Part shown: in pieces, positions 32,635 to 43,694 of the stretch
How the letters are laid out: each line of letters starts with the position of its first letter
Position numbering within the stretch: the stretch's first letter is position 1
Source: Phytophthora hibernalis
Taxonomy: Eukaryota; Oomycota; Peronosporomycetes; Peronosporales; Peronosporaceae
Direction of reading: 5' to 3'
Assembly (NCBI GenBank): GCA_012656075.1
Contig: JAAKBF010000343.1
Span: 124,001-188,000, forward strand
Length of the DNA: 64,000 bases
Program-made: the position numbers and the translations under genes
The notes under the pieces: generated by a model
What the model was told of the DNA's origin: nothing
Database searches by the model: none
The model's input: the letters and a program-made list of their open reading frames with translations, nothing else

Positions 32635-33775
32635 TCACGAGTGTTGCCTTCCTCTGGTTGGACGGGTCTCGGTTTTACCCTTGTATTGTGGCCTTTCGAC
32701 AGCCGGAGGCTGTCGGCTAAGCCATTCCATATATAGTCGTTGTTTTTTCCTTAGGAGTCGGTTGTCAAGAGCGCCCTCGTAGGCAAGCACTTGCCAGTCG
32801 CGATATTTCGCTGAGTTCACCCGAACATAACCACCATCCCGCGGCAGTACTCCGTGGGGCATCCATAGGGCCACCGGGAAGTGGGCTGGACACCACGTCA
32901 GGCTCGCGGTGATGTTCGTCAGCAACACCCGCACGGCGCGTCCTGCAGCGTTGTGTTTGACTGTTGGAATCACCCCTTGCAATTGGCGAACCCACAGATC
33001 ATGCGTTGATTCGCTGGGATGTCGCCGTCTCAACTTGAACTGGGCGATTTCTCTCCCATAATGTCCAATGTCTCCCGTGGGCCTCCGATCACTTCTCGAC
33101 CGTACTCTGTGTCGTCAACATCCCTCGACGACTTGATTAGTGGCACCACGACTTCATCGGGCAGTTTGGCCATTGAACTGTACAAGTCCAGCCTGATACC
33201 AGATGGTATCATGAAGTCGGTACCCAGGATCAGGTCGACTCCAGCATGATGAGGCATGATCCACACCTCTAATTCGTAAACCATTTCCCACCCCAGCGTA
33301 ACTTTAATGATTGCGCGGGAGGTGGTCGCCACTTTGACTTGGCGATTCCTTGGACATCGATCTTCATGTCGTTGTTGGTGAGTCGCTTCAGTCGCAACTT
33401 CCTAGCGAACGCTTCGGTCACAGCCGACACGTTCGCTCCGGCATCCAACAGGATTTTTGTCCGCTCATCATTCACAGCTCCCATCACTAGAGCTCTCATT
33501 CTCACTCGGCGATCGAATTTCCTCGATGACCACCATCCCAGTCGCTCACCAGGGAGCAACTTCCATCTCTTGGCTTGACCTATCGAAATCATCGGTCGCT
33601 GAGTTCCATCCATACTTCCAATCGCTCGGTCTTCGTCTTTATTCGACTCGCCAAGCCCACAACTCTCGTCCACATCCGTTCGTCCGCTCTTTTCATCACT
33701 CTCATTCTCACTCCACACTTCTGCTGACTGTGGCAGCCCGTTGTTGCCCAACCCAGTCATGGTTGGCGAGCCCAC
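32635..33775 (-). pseudogene. Gypsy retropepsin-like protease region
   Basis: The minus strand reads ILLDAGANVSAVTEAFARKL, where the active site is DAG rather than the usual DSG/DTG, then LEVWIMPHHAGVDLILGTDF and MIPSGIRLDLYSS in a second frame (break near 33,330). The spacer continues (ALWMPHGVLPRDGGYVRVNS, KYRDWQVLAYEGALDNRLLR) toward RT. The protease would cut the Gag-Pol precursor in the virus-like particle. Confidence 0.75.
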
Positions 33776-33784
33776 TAGTTTAAA

Positions 33785-35965
33785 TGGCTCGACGAGTAGA
33801 TGCCCTGAAGGTCGTCCGGGACAATGGACTTGTCGACTGACGTCTTAACGAACTTGGCGAGTTTCTCGAAGCGTCGGAAGAGTTCGCACTGGTCTACTTC
33901 GTGCACTTGCTTGCAGAACTTGCAGCGTCGACGACAGAAGTGTGCATCGTGACCTGCTGCTCCGCAAGCTCCACACAGACCGTATGGATTTGATCTCGGG
34001 ACCCGTCTCGGCGATTAGCTTGTCCTTTGGGATTCGACCAGCTCTGCTGATATCGGTTGGAATCTCCGGTCGTATTACCGGCATCGATGTAGTCCGAGTC
34101 TTCTTCAGAGTCTTGGTTGAGAACATCGCTCGCGTCGCTTTCGCCATTCGACGAGTCGTAGAGGTCGGTGTTTGCCGTAGCTCGGCGAGTGTCGAGTGCT
34201 GCCCACAGGTCGTCGATCGACGCATCTGCTAGCGTAACTCGGCGACTGCTGTCTTCACCCTGTCGACCACGATGTTCGTCCTACTGTTTCTTGAAGTCGA
34301 CTCGGCGATTTTGTTCTCCCGTCTTCTCAGCCCGTTTGACATCCTTACTGCGACTTGTGCTCAGACGATCGCGTTGTTTCTTGCGCTTCGCGCCGAGTAA
34401 ACGCTGGTTGATCACTTTCTCGACCTTCGTAGTATCGCTGAGTCGTTGTGGGTACAACAGATCCATGATTTCGTCGTCTCCGCAATTAAGCAGAAATGTT
34501 CGACGTGGTCGGCGGCTTCAGCTCCACCCTTCTCGTACTGGACGTGGGCGGTTCGCGCGTAGCCATTCAGTCGCAGCAAGAAGTCGCAGACATGTTCATT
34601 CTCCCTGCGTCTCGCTGAGTAGCAGCGGGCTCGCGCCGACTGGTCGAATTGCGAGCAGTAGTAGTCCAGGAAAGCTTCGCTGTGGAGATTCCACTTTCGC
34701 TGAGTCTTCTTGCGAAGCTGTCGGAACCAACCCTTAACTGCCTTGCCCAGACTCAGCGAGAATGGTTCACACCACTCATCTTGCCGTTTGCACGTTCCCT
34801 TCATCTCGTAGATGAAGCGTTTGATCCATTGTAACGCATCTTCCGACCGATAGCGCTTCCCGTCAAAGGTCGTGATCTTCTCAAGCGGCGCATGCGTCCT
34901 GATTTCCAACACTTGTCCTCGGTCGCTTTCAGCCCCGTCGAAGCTGAGCCGGCGGATGTGGTCATGAGGCGACTCATCGACATCGCGGTGCCCAGGGTAA
35001 TCGTCTTCATCGCTGAGTTGATCATCCCCTCCAGGGGCTGCAAGTGCTGCGGCGTCCGAACGGATCAGGCGACGGAGCTCGGCGGCTTCTTCAGCAGAAA
35101 TGAAATCTGCCATCGGGCGTCGAGCCGGCGGATCGCTGGCCTTCTTCGGAGTTTGCATGTGCGAGTCGGCGAAATACGGTGTTCCCTCAGTGCTCCGGAA
35201 TACACCACGCTTCGTTTCGGGTGTCTTCGGCAACGGAACTTTCGCTGGGTCTTCACTCGGCTCAGGGAAGACGTACGGCTCAGTGGCGAACGGTTGTGGT
35301 GGAGTCAATTTGGTCTCGTCGAGTTTTTCAGCACGGCGAGCCTTGGGTAATTGTCCCTTTGGTCCACCTTGCTTCCCGAACAAGTCTTTCAATTTGCGCT
35401 TCCATCTCATCAGGTCGACGCCAACCGCTTGCACTCCAAGATGTCAGCGCCGGTATCGAAGTCTTATGGCCGCACCGGTATCCCATCGCTCGGAGTAGTA
35501 TCACCGTGTCCTCGACGAGTTGGTCCGTCGTTTGGCTATTGATGGGTTGACCCAATTCCTCGCTGAGTTGGGCCCACTTCGCTTGACACATGTACATCGG
35601 AGCGAACATGTTGATCCACCGACTGTTGGTCTTCATTTCTTCGACGAGTCGGGCCAGGACTCGGTTTGCCTTCGGTGTTTCGACATTCTTCGTCGCCTTG
35701 GGAACGAGCGGCGGTCAGTCACCCGGAGCCACGGCTTGTTCGTCGTCATCGTCATCGCCGAGTTCCGCTGCGAGGTTCCGCTCGACTGGCCATGCGGGTC
35801 ACCTGCAGCGACAACTCGTCAACTTCTTCACGGAGATCGACAACTCTCTTCACGTCGTCATACTCCGTCTCTTCATCATCATCCTTCTCTTCTTCTTCTT
35901 CCTCCTCGCTTCCATGGTCTTCGTTATCGTCGAAATCGTCGAACTGGACGGAGCGTGTCACCCCG
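33785..35965 (-). pseudogene. Gypsy Gag: capsid domain and two zinc knuckles
   Basis: The best frame runs 35,434-34,412 and encodes a disordered N-terminal part, then a Retrotrans_gag-type capsid domain (LEKITTFDGKRYRSEDALQW, FIYEMKGTCKRQDEWCEPFS, RKWNLHSEAFLDYYCSQFDQ, LLRLNGYARTAHVQYEKGGA). Near 33,900-33,985 two CCHC zinc knuckles appear, CGACGAAGHDAHFC and CKFCKQVHEVDQC, which bind RNA. An acidic stretch (EEEEEEEKDDDEETEYDD) lies at 35,900. Frames change at about 34,440 and 35,330-35,430. Many copies of the CGCYGAGT-type octamer fall inside the coding sequence. Confidence 0.8.
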
Positions 35966-36137
35966 CGTCTGCGGCGGTAATGCTGGCTCTAGCTGAGTTC
36001 GACTCATCGAGCGGCGATCCTCCGGCCGTCGCCGGGCTTGCGTCGCTCCAACTTGGCGATCCCTTGAACATCTACTCGCATTTGTTGCTCTTAACTTGGT
36101 TGTACTTGGTACCTGCGAAAACAAAGCACACTTCTGA

Positions 36138-36157
36138 ATCCCCGGTTCGCGGCACCA
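36138..36157 (-). other. Candidate primer-binding site of the Gypsy element
   Basis: Two bases after the LTR end (minus strand ...ACACCACA), the sequence TGGTGCCGCGAACCGGGGA begins with TGG, as expected for a site complementary to the CCA end of a tRNA. I cannot match it to a specific tRNA with confidence. Its position directly inside the LTR supports the LTR boundary. Confidence 0.6.
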
Positions 36158-36894
36158 GTTGTGGTGTTGTGATTCACAGAAAACGTCGTTAGTTCGGCTT
36201 CCACGCAACAGCACAACAATTCGCCGAGTCAGGTCGACGATGTTGGGCTTGCGCAGGGTTCCTGTCGGTTCCCTTTGCGGCTCGCCCCAGCCGGGGTTCA
36301 GTTGAGTGTTGTTCCCGACGGGTACCAAGCTCCAAACTCTCCAGAGACTCGCCTGAGCGGGGCAGTCTCCGTGCAAAACCCTGTGCCCTCCACCAAAGGA
36401 TGGACGGCAGCGCGCGAGCGCTTTTACAGGTCACCAGGCGCAGATTACGCCCAGCTAGAAGGTTACGGTGTCCTGGGTTGTGCAGACCCACCAGATCGTC
36501 GAATCGACGAGGCTTGTCTTCGTTTGGTAGCGAGAAGTGCCCACCCCGGGCCGACCTTGATCTCTTGGCGCTACCAGACGGCTCCCCTACAAGCTATGCC
36601 TCTCAGGGAACGACGGCAGACATAATCCAGCCCACGCGAGGACTTACCGGAAAAGTGTACGCTGTTCTTGGACTTAGAAGATTCTGCTCTGATTGTTATC
36701 TCTATATCTTCGGAGGACCCCTTCGGGCTCTTCCCTATGTTCTTCTATCGGTCAAATACAAATATCTAATAAAATGGAGTCGTTACAGATCTCCCTGCGA
36801 CTCTTCGCTCAGCTCCGTCACTTGGTGTCGAGCTGTTTCTTACCTCACGGCGACTCTTCGCCCAGATCCTGATTTATCCCTTCAGGCATATTCT

Positions 36895-36983
36895 CGCCGA
36901 GTCGACTTTCGCCGAGTCCAACTTTCGCCGAGTCGATTATCGCCGAGCCCGTCCATCGCTGAGTCCGTCCTTCGCTGAGTCCG
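36895..36983. repeat. Six-copy 15-16 bp tandem array inside the LTR
   Basis: The core CGCCGAG or CGCTGAG begins at 36,895, 36,910, 36,926, 36,941, 36,957 and 36,973, giving steps of 15, 16, 15, 16 and 16 bp with varied spacers (for example TCGACTTT, TCCAACTTT, CCGTCCAT). The array lies in the upstream (U3-like) half of the LTR, where regulatory sites are expected. Confidence 0.8.
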
Positions 36984-37017
36984 GCTAAGTGCGGTTCCTG
37001 ATTAAGACCGTTCCCTG

Positions 37018-37084
37018 TTGAGTGCGATGTATCCACTTGGCGGTGTATCCACTTGATCCTCTTGAGTGCGATGTATCCACTTGG
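37018..37084. repeat. Direct repeat GAGTGCGATGTATCCACTTG
   Basis: Two 23-bp copies start at 37,018 and 37,062, with a partial copy (GGTGTATCCACTTG) between them at 37,042. They lie near the outer end of the LTR, close to the presumed promoter side, and could be protein-binding sites or remnants of slippage. Confidence 0.7.
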
Positions 37085-37141
37085 TCTAGCTTAGGTATCC
37101 CTAGTGTAGGGTTACCGAAAATCTGGATTCCCTACACCACA

Positions 37142-37744
37142 GAACACACATGGGGTCGGCACCTTTGGCTATGGCGGCCCAAAATGGCCACGCGGACGTG
37201 ATGAAATTGCTGTTAAAAAACAATGCGAAGATCAACACTCGAGATGCAGATGGTGATTCCATGAAACAATGTATAGCCGGTTGGTGGCTGCCACACGGGT
37301 ACTTCTGGAAAGTGACTCGAACATTGGTGCTGACGTTGATGTTCAGAACAACAGCGGGTGGACACCTCTCATGGCTGCTGCTCAACGTGATCTTGCTGAA
37401 AGTATGAACTTGTTGCTTTGTCAAAAGCTTCAGTTACGTTGAAGGCGAAAGATGGCCGCACTGCGCTTCATATCGCTGCTGAAGAAGGGCGAGCTGAAAT
37501 CATTCCCATGCTTCTCCAACATGGTGCCAAGGTCGACGGGGTGAACAATTCAAAATGGACCCCGTTGATGATGGCAGCTTACCGCGGGCATAAGGAGACC
37601 GTGAAACTTCTGATAGAGAAGGGTGCTAGTATGGCATGGAAAAACAGCGGTAATGATACGGCGCGGAGTATTGCGAAGGCAAACAACAGAACGGATATCC
37701 TCGACCTTTTCATTCCTGGAGAACCTGAGGATACACACACCCAA
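37142..37744 (+). pseudogene. Ankyrin-repeat family B, copy 2, cut by the Gypsy LTR
   Basis: Coding sequence begins abruptly at the LTR edge with GSAPLAMAAQNGHADVMKLL, the seventh repeat or so of copy 3. It passes a frameshift near 37,270 and continues with GWTPLMAAAQRD in another frame, then KDGRTALHIAAEEGRAEIIP and WTPLMMAAYRGHKETVKLLI, and ends near 37,744 (a longer frame runs on to 37,924). The 5' half is missing from the window, so insertion was followed by loss or rearrangement of the other side. Confidence 0.7.
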
Positions 37745-37976
37745 GAGAAAACGGACTATCTAAACATTGAAGATACATGCTTGACGATGTCGATGTCGAT
37801 TTTCTGGTTCACGAGACAACACAAAATAAAATTACGAGCAGTATCACGTATTACATGCAAAGGAAGCAAAGTCATGTCGAATGAGCCACCCGGATCGATC
37901 CTCTTGTCCTCTTACTTGAGCTAAATTATAAACGAGCTCGAAGCCACTTCCTAATCTAAACTGGCCTTGTCCGTGC

Positions 37977-39711
37977 TTATTCACACTTCGTACTACTTGG
38001 AGTACGCACTTCTTTCTTCCATTCTGCCATCCACTTGACCATCGCGTTGAAACGGATCTCTTCCGTTGGGTCAAAAAGCAGGCTGCAGGTTATCTTCCTG
38101 ATGAAATTTCGGACAACGCAGTAGGATGTTGCAGCATCTGCCTCCTTCAATACGTCGAGCGGCCAGTCTCCACAAGCTTTCGCGTTTAGCAGTCGTAGAG
38201 ATGTCATCTTTTTGTGCGTTGCTGCGTACATGTTCTTGATTTCACACGTTAGATAATAGATCGGTAACGAATTCCATCATAGCATGGTCTTCATCTACGG
38301 GTGCTTCCATAAAAGCTTCAAGAACCGCCTCTGGATACACGTGCTGCTGTTCGTACAGATAACCCGTCAACTCGATATCTTCAACCTCGGCTGCTCGCAC
38401 AAAACCTTCGCTAATTGCCTCTGAAGAAACGCGACTATCGCCGTGCAAACACTTCACAATGTCTCCGCAATTATCGCCAGCAGCGGGCACAAAATCCTCG
38501 CCAATCGTATCGGGGGATTGCATTCTTCCTTGTACAGTAGTCTCACGATAGTGGAGGAATCTTTGCTGTGGGGGTGCGAATTACTGCTGCAACAAGAAGC
38601 TCTTTTGAAAGCAGCGATGATCGAATTGTCACGGATACGCTTGTTTTTCGTCAAATGTTCGATCACAACGGCGTTATCCGTAGTTTCGAACGCTTTATCA
38701 ATCGATCGTGGGGAGATTCGCCGCGTGCTGTAGAGGAAGACGACGGTCTAGGCACGATTTTTTCAGCAGCGTCTTCAATCGCTATGTCTAATGTTGTGTT
38801 GCAATTCTCGCAGCTCCAATCAAAATGCAAGAACGTTGATTTGACCGCACTCGCGAACGCTGCGTTCGTTAAATCGGTACGAATTTGTGCTGATGGGAAG
38901 AGGAGCTTCACCGCATCTGAATGTCCACCACGTGCCAGGGAAATGAACAATTTCTTAGCGCTGTACTGTTTCACATACAATTTCAAAACCCGCTGAGCGG
39001 ATTCTCTCTGCGTTGTATCCACCGCCGTGACAAATGCCGCGATAAGGTCCCATTTAAAGTCATCGAGACACAAAAACTCCGTGATTTCAGTCTGCTCCCA
39101 GCAATCGCACACGCCAACGCCTTGGAGTGAGTTCCTAGTTGGTCTGTGTATCCTTTTTCCTTCGCGTGGTCCACGGCCCCCTTCACCACGTTCAAGTGAC
39201 CGTTTCTGGCTGCTTCGCCCAAGGCAAGTCTAACTGCTTTGCGCTTTATTCCGATCAAGTATCTGGAATCAAAAGCTTCTATCTCGTGAATCAAGAGCTT
39301 GGAAGTATCCGTATGACCGTACTCAGCAGCTACAATTAGCATTCAGTGAGCTTGTCCAACCGGCAGTGTCAAGTCTGAGACCATTCTGCTTTAGAACACA
39401 GCAGCATCTTGACAGCTTCCTTCTGGCCTCTGGAAGCTGCTGCCATGAGCGCTCGAGCGTTCGTTCTGTCGCACTTAAACTTGCTTAAAAGCTGTTTGAG
39501 CCACTGGATTGACCCTGCGTCTATTACAGCTTCGTTCGGTGTCATCAGCACCGTGTCAATCAACTTGAGAACGTGCGGAAGGGCCTCGATTTGAGCTGGA
39601 AATCTGACGGCTTCGAGTCTTTTGTATTGGCATCGGCTTCCTGCTGTATCTGCAGACATCCGAAGTCGCTTGTTGCTCAATGTCTCGAAGTCGTTTGGGG
39701 ACGCCGGTCAT
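37977..39711 (-). pseudogene. Ankyrin-like family A, copy 2 (frameshifted)
   Basis: From an ATG at 39,711 (MTGVPKRLRDIE) the gene follows copy 1 closely: NKRLRMSADTAGSRCQYKRL, FPAQIEALPHVLKLIDTVLM, ARNGHLNVVKGAVDHAKEKG, LKLYVKQYSAKKLFISLARG and EAFMEAPVDEDHAMMEFVTD. It ends with ACGDWPLDVLKEADAATSYC and a TGA at 37,977. Frame changes occur near 39,640, 39,340, 39,110, 38,660 and 38,230. It shares more than three quarters of its bases with copy 1 by eye. A short deletion near 39,515 removes one helix relative to copy 1. Confidence 0.75.
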
Positions 39712-39898
39712 TTTAAATGCTGTCACGTTTTTCTGCTCACCACGCTTTCTTACATTTTGCATGGACTTTAACGACGCAAAATACATTGCAGCAGCGGTGC
39801 AATACTTCGAAACGAAACACTGCAGTATAATGTCCTCCAAACTTCTATGTTTGTATCAAGCTACGCGGCAAACAAAATCATGATTGCCGGTCAGATCC

Positions 39899-41034
39899 TC
39901 AAAATGTTAGTGCTTGATACGTTGCCGTTTTGAGAAGCGGAAGGTTTCTGCTCATCGCCTTCGTGACCCCACTGTAAACGAGATAAGTGGCAACGTCAAT
40001 CTTGCTGTTCGAAAGTGCGACCGCTACAGGCGTCAAATTGAAATTGTCAGTCCATGTCAAGCTTGCACCGTTCTCAACCAAAAACGCCACGGAATCTTTG
40101 TGTCCACGATACGCTGCCAACATCAGTGGCGTTTGGCCTATCCGATCAGCTGCGTCAATATTCGCACCACCGCGAAGAAGCTCACGAATCACCTCGATAA
40201 GGTCTTCTTCTGCGGCGATATGCAGCGCTGTACGTCCGTTGTTTGTTTTCGGTGTAAGAGCAGCTTTGTTTTTATCAGAAGACTCACTATCCTCACAAAA
40301 TCACGCTGAGCTGCCGCCATTAATGGCGTCCAACCACTACGGTTTTGCTTATTCACGTCAGCACGTGAATTCCCTTCTAAGAGCGCGCGTACTGCGTGCT
40401 CTTCCTCAGCGTACACTGCTTCATGAAGCGCCGAGTCCCAATCTCCGTCGTGAGCATCAACTTCAGCATTATTTCTCAACAGCAGCTTGATCACATCAAC
40501 ATGACCACTCTGCGCTGCTACAGCCAAGGGTGCTGTTCCCGGAGAGTACTCGTTTATTCTTGCCCCATAGTCAATCAGAGTATCTACTGCCTGCAGATGC
40601 CCGGCTTCAGCTGCAAAAGTAATTGCTGTGTTGCCATCCCGAGTTAATGTGTCGACCGCGGCTCCATGTTTCAATAGTATCGTCAAGACTTCGGTGTGTC
40701 CACTCGCTGCAGCAAGCATGAGTGGTGTCCGTCCAGCTTCGTTGCCCAAATCTATTGACTTCGATGGGGCATCATACTCTAAAAGAAGTTGAGTAGCTCG
40801 CGGATGTCGGTTCATGGCCGCAAAATGCAGAGCTGTCGAGCCGTCAGGACCTGCTGAGCTGGTGCAGGCGCCTTTCTCCAGTAGCAGCATAATACTTTCC
40901 ACGTGGTTCGCCTTTGTAGCTTCTATCAGTGCAGTCAATCCGTCGGGACTCCGGTGATTGACATCATTTCCATTCTCAATCAAGTGCCGAACGAGGCGCA
41001 ATTCTCCTGCAGCGGCAGCAGCGGGCAATTCCAT
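39899..41034 (-). CDS. Ankyrin-repeat protein, family B copy 3 (most complete)
   Basis: From an ATG at 41,034 it encodes MELPAAAAAGELRLVRHLIE followed by about nine canonical ankyrin repeats (DGSTALHFAAMNRHPRATQL, GRTPLMLAAASGHTEVLTIL, GNTAITFAAEAGHLQAVDTL, SGWTPLMAAAQRDFVRIVSL). A one-base shift lies at a run of five A near 40,270; the remaining repeats continue in the next frame to 39,899 (ALHIAAEEDLIEVIRELLRG, GQTPLMLAAYRGHKDSVAFL). Full length would be about 378 residues. There is no signal peptide or membrane segment, so a cytosolic or nuclear scaffold is likely. The single homopolymer shift may be a sequencing error, making this the probable functional gene of family B. Confidence 0.7.
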
Positions 41035-41585
41035 AGCTGATTCAAAGTAAAAACAAATCTCACACTAACTTGCCCTGGGAGCAAACACAATTTGAACAAA
41101 TACCGTTCTTCGCCTCACTGTACCAGGAAGCGTCCTCGGGGCTGATTCAAAGCCGCTAAAAATGGTGACGGAATTTACCAAGGCTAACCAGGAGGCCAAA
41201 CTAAACTTAGGCTCATCAGATACCGGTACATACATAGTGTTTTTGTTGAGCCAAGTTTCAGTCCGCATAAAATTTTGACAAACAAATCAAGAGCAACCCC
41301 ATGCCCGCAGATTCACGATAACGCTGTAGAGGTGCTTGGAACAATAAACACAACTTAACGTGGTCAAAGAGATTAGAAAATGCATCAAGTTATCCTCCAG
41401 GCTTCTGGCACTGGTGCTCAAATAACGCTTCCAATCGACTGGAAGGAGATACGTGTCCGCCATTTCGAATTCGTTTTACCGGTAGGCAACTCGGCTTGGA
41501 CGTGGTCCCAATACTTGAAATGTGTGACGTCAAAGATATTTCTGTGAACGAGAGAATACCAAGCACCGCCTGCTAAAGCACGTCT

Positions 41586-43298
41586 TTACTCGTTTTCGCC
41601 AAAAACTTGGTTGCAGACGATTGTCCTGAAAAAATTCTTGACTTTACTGTCGTATGCTGCACTTAGTGCCTCTTTCAGGACGTCGAGCGGCCAGTCAGAA
41701 GTCATACTTTTGTCAGAGTCTGCAAAACTATCTTCTGTTCGCATCGAGCCGCGGTCACAAATGCCTTGTGCTTAATTTCTGCTGGCACACTGCTGACTGA
41801 TAAATACTTCACGATATCGCAGACAATCGGGAAAGTCGATATGGCTCCCTTGAACGCTTTGAAAAGAGCTTCGGGAGAAATCTGTTGCTCATCGTACAGT
41901 GAGTTCATCATGTCCTGATAGCCTCTTTCGGCTAAGCAAGCGAAAGCCTCACCAAGAGCCTCAGATGAAATTCGGGAATCATGATGCAGGAATTTTACAA
42001 CAGCAGCACCGCGATAGCTTTTCGCTGCAATTTCGAAAGCTTCACTCATGTCCTTGGGGGAATGCACTCGTGTTTCGCCAAAAACAGCACGATGTCGACC
42101 ATCTGATAAGGCCGGGAGACAGATTTAATTCCGCATCTAGCAGCCTTCCTGAAAGCTGTGATGATTGCCTCATTCGGAAGTTTCTCGTTTTCGTAAAGGA
42201 ACTTGATTGTCTTAATGTCATGCGCGATCTCGAACGCTTTGTGATCGCCTGGGCAGATGCAAGCCTTTTGTTGAACAGAAATGTCACGGTGTCGGGGTTG
42301 CCCCGACGTGAACAGTCTCAAATGCCTTGTCAAACGTGGCAGATGGAACCCGCCCAGTATCGAGTAAGAATTCCACGACGCCGGTCATCCCACATTCGGC
42401 TGCGCCAACAAAAGCATCTCCGATCAGCAGCGCATCGTCGTACCCATGATCATAAAGGTACTGTACTTCATGGCATCCACACTTCCTTCACGGGCAAGGT
42501 CAACGAACAAGTTCCCGTTCTTAGTATTCACCGGATAGGCGTCGTAAATCCTCTTTACGTTCCTTTTCCCCAACAGATATCGCTGTCTCAACTGTTTTCA
42601 GCAGATTCCAGTTCAAACCCTCCAAACTTAACAGGAACTCCACAATGTCACGATGTCCTCCCGAAATGGCACGCGACAGAGCGTCAAAGGTGCTCCGAAC
42701 TGGTACCCTGTCAACATAGTCATACACCCTCGCATGCTCAAACATGAACTTCACCATCTCAAGGTGTCCATTTGCAGCAGCACCTTCCAGAGCCCCTTGT
42801 GCGGTAGAAATCACATGGCAAACTTTGTTGGGTTTCTTTTTAAACTGGAAAATTTCTGGCAGCAAGTACTCAACAACCTCAATGTGGCCATTGTCAGCAG
42901 CAGCTACGATCGCCATCTTCAAGGCTTCCCAGGCCTCTGGATCCATTTCCTCCTCATCATCTTTGAGCTCGAACAGCAAAACCCTCACAATGTTCAGATG
43001 TCCACTACCAGCAGCAGCCACAAAGGGATCCAACACACTACAGTCATATTCAACCAAGAGCTCATCTATCCAGTCCAATTGGCCTGTTGAGGCGGCTTCC
43101 TCCATGGCTTCTTCAGGCGACATCAGCAGTTCGTCAATTTGTTTGAGATATGGGGAAATGGACGTCTTTGAGCCTCTCGTAGCGCCAGCAGAGCGTCTCT
43201 TGTATCTCTGTGGACGTTCGTGGACGTTTGAGGGCGTGGGTATCTTGGGGGATACTGTGTTCCCGCTCTCTCTTGCTGCTTTTGGCCGGGTCGGCCAT
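41586..43298 (-). pseudogene. Ankyrin-like family A, copy 3 (most divergent, few breaks)
   Basis: The ATG at 43,298 gives MADPAKSSKREREHSIPQDT, a basic N-terminus like copies 1 and 2. A one-base shift near 43,150 leads into IDELLMSPEEAMEEAASTGQ, then ankyrin-like helices (AAAGSGHLNIVRVLLFELKD, AAADNGHIEVVEYLLPEIFQ, AAANGHLEMVKFMFEHARVY, AISGGHRDIVEFLLSLEGLN). Shifts near 42,520 and 42,330 separate the middle part. The C-terminal frames include KAFVTAARCEQKIVLQTLTK and end SDWPLDVLKEALSAAYDSKV before TAA at 41,586-41,588. Intact length would be about 570 residues. Few breaks and long open stretches suggest that this copy may be functional if the shifts are assembly errors. Confidence 0.65.
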
Positions 43299-43694
43299 CT
43301 TGGTTTCGCTTGTGTCTCCTTTAGCGCAAATTGCGGAATGGTTCGAAATTCAAAGGAAACCAACTTGCCACTCAAGATTGTCGCAGAGGCAATTGAAGTG
43401 AAGTTTGTCGTCAATACGAAACTAGGCCGCATCGGAGGAATGAAGGCATTTTAGCGTACGTAGTGGCAGTGCTAGAAGATGATTAGTCCGCAGCGACTAT
43501 TTGATCAGAGCATACATGTAGGTGAAATGGTGAAGACATCAAGCAAATACCCTATTAACCGGTAGCAAGGTGCCCACTGCAGAGGTTTGGATGTATACAG
43601 AGTCGTGATTGTTACAGACTTCAGCTACCCTGAGAGTGAGATTTAGATTCCAGAAAAAAGTCTTCGAAAATCGCCAACTTTACCAGCATTGCAC

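Larger units (their letters stand above)
36160..37141 (-). repeat. 5' LTR of the large Gypsy element
   Basis: The segment starts TGTGGTGT and ends ACACCACA on the plus strand, a perfect 8-bp terminal inversion with TG...CA ends. A primer-binding site lies two bases inside and gag follows, so this is the 5' LTR of a minus-strand element, 982 bp long. It contains the CGCYGAGT tandem array and the repeated word GAGTGCGATGTATCCACTTG (37,020 and 37,064). No partner LTR is visible at the other side. Its outer edge (37,142) directly abuts ankyrin coding sequence. Confidence 0.75.

Noticed and set aside
36138..36157. Assigning the primer-binding site to a named tRNA
   Set aside because: The sequence has the right position and TGG start, but I could not match it reliably to one tRNA 3' end from memory.
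36895..36983. Evenly spaced repeats in the LTR as a CRISPR-like array
   Set aside because: Repeats are 7-8 bp with 8-9 bp spacers inside a retrotransposon LTR, far from CRISPR dimensions.
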